From positions 1 to 7,369 of the forward strand of contig JANZYY010000246.1 in NCBI GenBank assembly GCA_026419705.1: DNA of 7,369 bases. Reading direction: 5' to 3'. This DNA is from Fischerella sp. Lineage in GTDB: Bacteria > Cyanobacteriota > Cyanobacteriia > Cyanobacteriales > Nostocaceae. The translations under genes and the position numbers were made by a program. Below are positions 5,797-7,369 of the stretch, in pieces (positions within the stretch are counted from its first letter, which is position 1; each line of letters starts with the position of its first letter). The notes beneath the pieces are model-generated. The model did not search any database and was not told the DNA's origin. It saw only the letters and a program-made list of their open reading frames with translations.

Positions 5797-6483
5797 TTGC
5801 TGGAAAATCCTACAAATATCCAATATAAAGTTCATGACCTGATCCGAAATCGTCGGAGTCCTCTGGCTTTCTCTGACCGTAAGGTAGAGCCAGAGAAATT
5901 ACTCACCTTATTAGAAGCTGCTCGTTGGGCACCGTCTTCCTACAATCAGCAGCCGTGGAACTTTATCGTCGCCACCAAAGACCATCCGGCAGAGTATGAG
6001 CGTATGCTCAGCTGCATCTTTTACGAAAACAAACGCTGGGCGCAGAATGCCCCGGTTTTGATCCTTTCTGTTGCCAAACTTCATTTCGACCCGCCTAACC
6101 CTGTAAATCCTGATGACACGATTGAAAATTTAATGCGTTTAGTTGCTAATCTCCATGCCAAAAGAGGTGGGGAAGGTAATCCACATGCTTTTCATGATGT
6201 CGGGATGGCGGCGGCAAACCTAACTATCCAAGCGATCGCCCTTGATCTGTTTGTGCATCATATCGCTGGATTTTATTCAGACAGGGCAAAGTCGTTATTC
6301 CACATTCCCCAAGGCTACGAGCCAGTATCGATCGTGGCAATTGGGTACTTAGGCGATTCCCGAAAGCTGCCGGAAGACTTACGTTTGCGAGAGATGGAAC
6401 CCCGGATGCGTAAGCCTTTGGAGGAATTTGTGTTTATTCAACGTTGGGGACATTCTTCGCCGGTGTTTACAAGTCAAAGCTGA
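5797..6483 (+). CDS. Nitroreductase-family FMN oxidoreductase
   Basis: The product is 228 residues from the TTG start at 5797, chosen by its Shine-Dalgarno. Members of this family bind FMN, usually as homodimers, and use NAD(P)H to reduce nitro compounds, quinones or other electrophiles in the cytoplasm. The sequence shows the N-terminal FMN-contact RNRRSPLAF (17-25), WAPSSYNQQPW (44-54) with the usual serine/asparagine/glutamine set, WAQNAPVLIL (81-90), HDVGMAAANLTIQA (133-146) and the C-terminal VSIVAIGYLGD. A stretch at about 98-130 (DPPNPVNPDD to NPHAF) is an insertion-like loop over the active site, which usually sets the substrate. The physiological substrate cannot be inferred. The gene begins 39 nt after the aquaporin stop, so they are probably co-transcribed. 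Confidence 0.92.
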   Translation: MLENPTNIQYKVHDLIRNRRSPLAFSDRKVEPEKLLTLLEAARWAPSSYNQQPWNFIVATKDHPAEYERMLSCIFYENKRWAQNAPVLILSVAKLHFDPPNPVNPDDTIENLMRLVANLHAKRGGEGNPHAFHDVGMAAANLTIQAIALDLFVHHIAGFYSDRAKSLFHIPQGYEPVSIVAIGYLGDSRKLPEDLRLREMEPRMRKPLEEFVFIQRWGHSSPVFTSQS

Positions 6484-6606
6484 GGAGAAAAACAAACACA
6501 TCCTTCCTGAAGAAAAGACTGGTTTTATGTATTTATTATAACAAACTTGCTTAAGTACTTCGGTTTGGATTGGCGATCGCTACACTATTCCACAAGGAGC
6601 ACTCTC

Positions 6607-7369
6607 ATGAAACTGGAAGGTAAAGTAGCCTTGGTGACAGGAAGCAGTCAAGGAATTGGTCAGGCAATTGCTGTACGCCTCGCCCAGGAGGGTGCAGATA
6701 TCGCGATTAATTATCGCAGTCATCCAGAGGGAGCCAAGGAAACGCTGAGCAAAGTAGAAGCCACAGGACGTTCTGGCTACATCATCCAAGCGGACATGGG
6801 GAGCGTTAGCGAGGTGCGTAGACTCATTAGCTCTAGCATCGAACACTTTGGCAAGCTAGACATTCTGGTCAATAACTCTGGCATTGAGAAACATGCCTCT
6901 TTCTGGGAAGTGACAGAAGCAGACTATGACAGTGTGCTGAATGTCAACCTCAAAGGTGTGTTTTTTGCGACACAAGCCATTGTCCATCACTTGATGAAGA
7001 CCAAGCGACCTGGGAAAGTTATCAATATTAGCTCAGTGCATGAAGAACTACCATTTCCGCACTTCACTTCCTACTGCATCAGCAAGGGCGGTGTGAAAAT
7101 GATGATGCGTAACCTAGCGGTTGAACTAGGGTCTTTTGGGATTACAATCAATAATGTCGCACCAGGAGCAATTGAGACACCCATCAACAAAAGGCTTTTG
7201 AACGACCCCGGAAAGCTGGATGCTCTGCTTAACAATATCCCATTAGGTCGATTAGGCAAACCAGAGGATGTAGCTTCCTTGGTTGCTTTCCTAGCCTCAC
7301 CCGATGCTGACTATGTGACTGGAACAACCTTGTTTGTGGATGGAGCACTGCTGTGGAACTATCAGGAGC
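6607..7369 (+). CDS. Short-chain dehydrogenase, glucose 1-dehydrogenase-like (3' end beyond window)
   Basis: The frame is open for 254 codons to the window edge, and probably only a few residues are missing given a usual length near 260. ATG 6607 follows AAGGAG (6594-6599) by seven bases. The classical SDR motifs are present: cofactor loop TGSSQGIG (11-18), NYR with R37 suggesting NADP acceptance, D63, NNSG (89-92, normally NNAG), N114, and catalytic S143, Y156 and K160 in YCISK. The stretches SSVHEELPFPHF (142-153), PGAIETPIN (186-194) and YVTGTTLFVDGA near the C-terminus match the pattern of Bacillus-type glucose 1-dehydrogenases, which oxidise beta-D-glucose to gluconolactone with NAD(P). 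Other sugar or polyol dehydrogenases of this clade remain possible. It is the fourth gene of the plus-strand set, 123 nt after the nitroreductase, so it may also have its own promoter in that gap. Confidence 0.9.
   Translation, partial: MKLEGKVALVTGSSQGIGQAIAVRLAQEGADIAINYRSHPEGAKETLSKVEATGRSGYIIQADMGSVSEVRRLISSSIEHFGKLDILVNNSGIEKHASFWEVTEADYDSVLNVNLKGVFFATQAIVHHLMKTKRPGKVINISSVHEELPFPHFTSYCISKGGVKMMMRNLAVELGSFGITINNVAPGAIETPINKRLLNDPGKLDALLNNIPLGRLGKPEDVASLVAFLASPDADYVTGTTLFVDGALLWNYQE

Noticed and set aside
6580..7259. Minus-strand frames of 88 and 62 codons
   Set aside because: They are antisense to the short-chain dehydrogenase gene and do not resemble any protein.

Overview
The window looks like chromosomal DNA from a filamentous, Nostocales-type cyanobacterium. 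The support is eight GCGATCGC (HIP1) palindromes in 7.4 kb, a DUF1816 gene (a family I know only from cyanobacteria), an NB-ARC protein of the cyanobacterial NB-ARC/WD40 type, and dispersed hairpin repeats of a style common in these genomes. This placement is inference; no marker gene fixes the genus.

Left part (1-2224, minus strand): a truncated STAND-type signalling ATPase with an N-terminal helix-turn-helix and an NB-ARC domain runs off the left edge. About 570 nt upstream of it lies a small protein made of two tandem ribbon-helix-helix (RHH) units. The gap between them carries no gene but holds two structured repeats: a three-stem element at 1381-1449 and a pair of perfect hairpins at 1548-1599. 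A further gene-free stretch (2225-2811) follows, with a small inverted repeat touching the RHH start and a duplicated HIP1-containing 13-mer.

Right part (2812-7369, plus strand): a 90-residue DUF1816 protein is followed by four co-directional genes: malQ (4-alpha-glucanotransferase), an aquaporin-family channel, a nitroreductase-family flavoprotein, and a short-chain dehydrogenase resembling glucose 1-dehydrogenase, cut by the right edge. Spacings of 70, 39 and 123 nt and visible Shine-Dalgarno sequences suggest an operon or closely coupled set.

Read together, the right-hand genes handle glucan and glucose metabolism, movement of water or small solutes, and redox chemistry. An osmotic or desiccation role is plausible, but it is an inference from gene content only. 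The most unusual items are the single-chain double RHH protein and the compact repeat structures in the left intergenic region. I did not find a clear, complete, previously undescribed system in this window.
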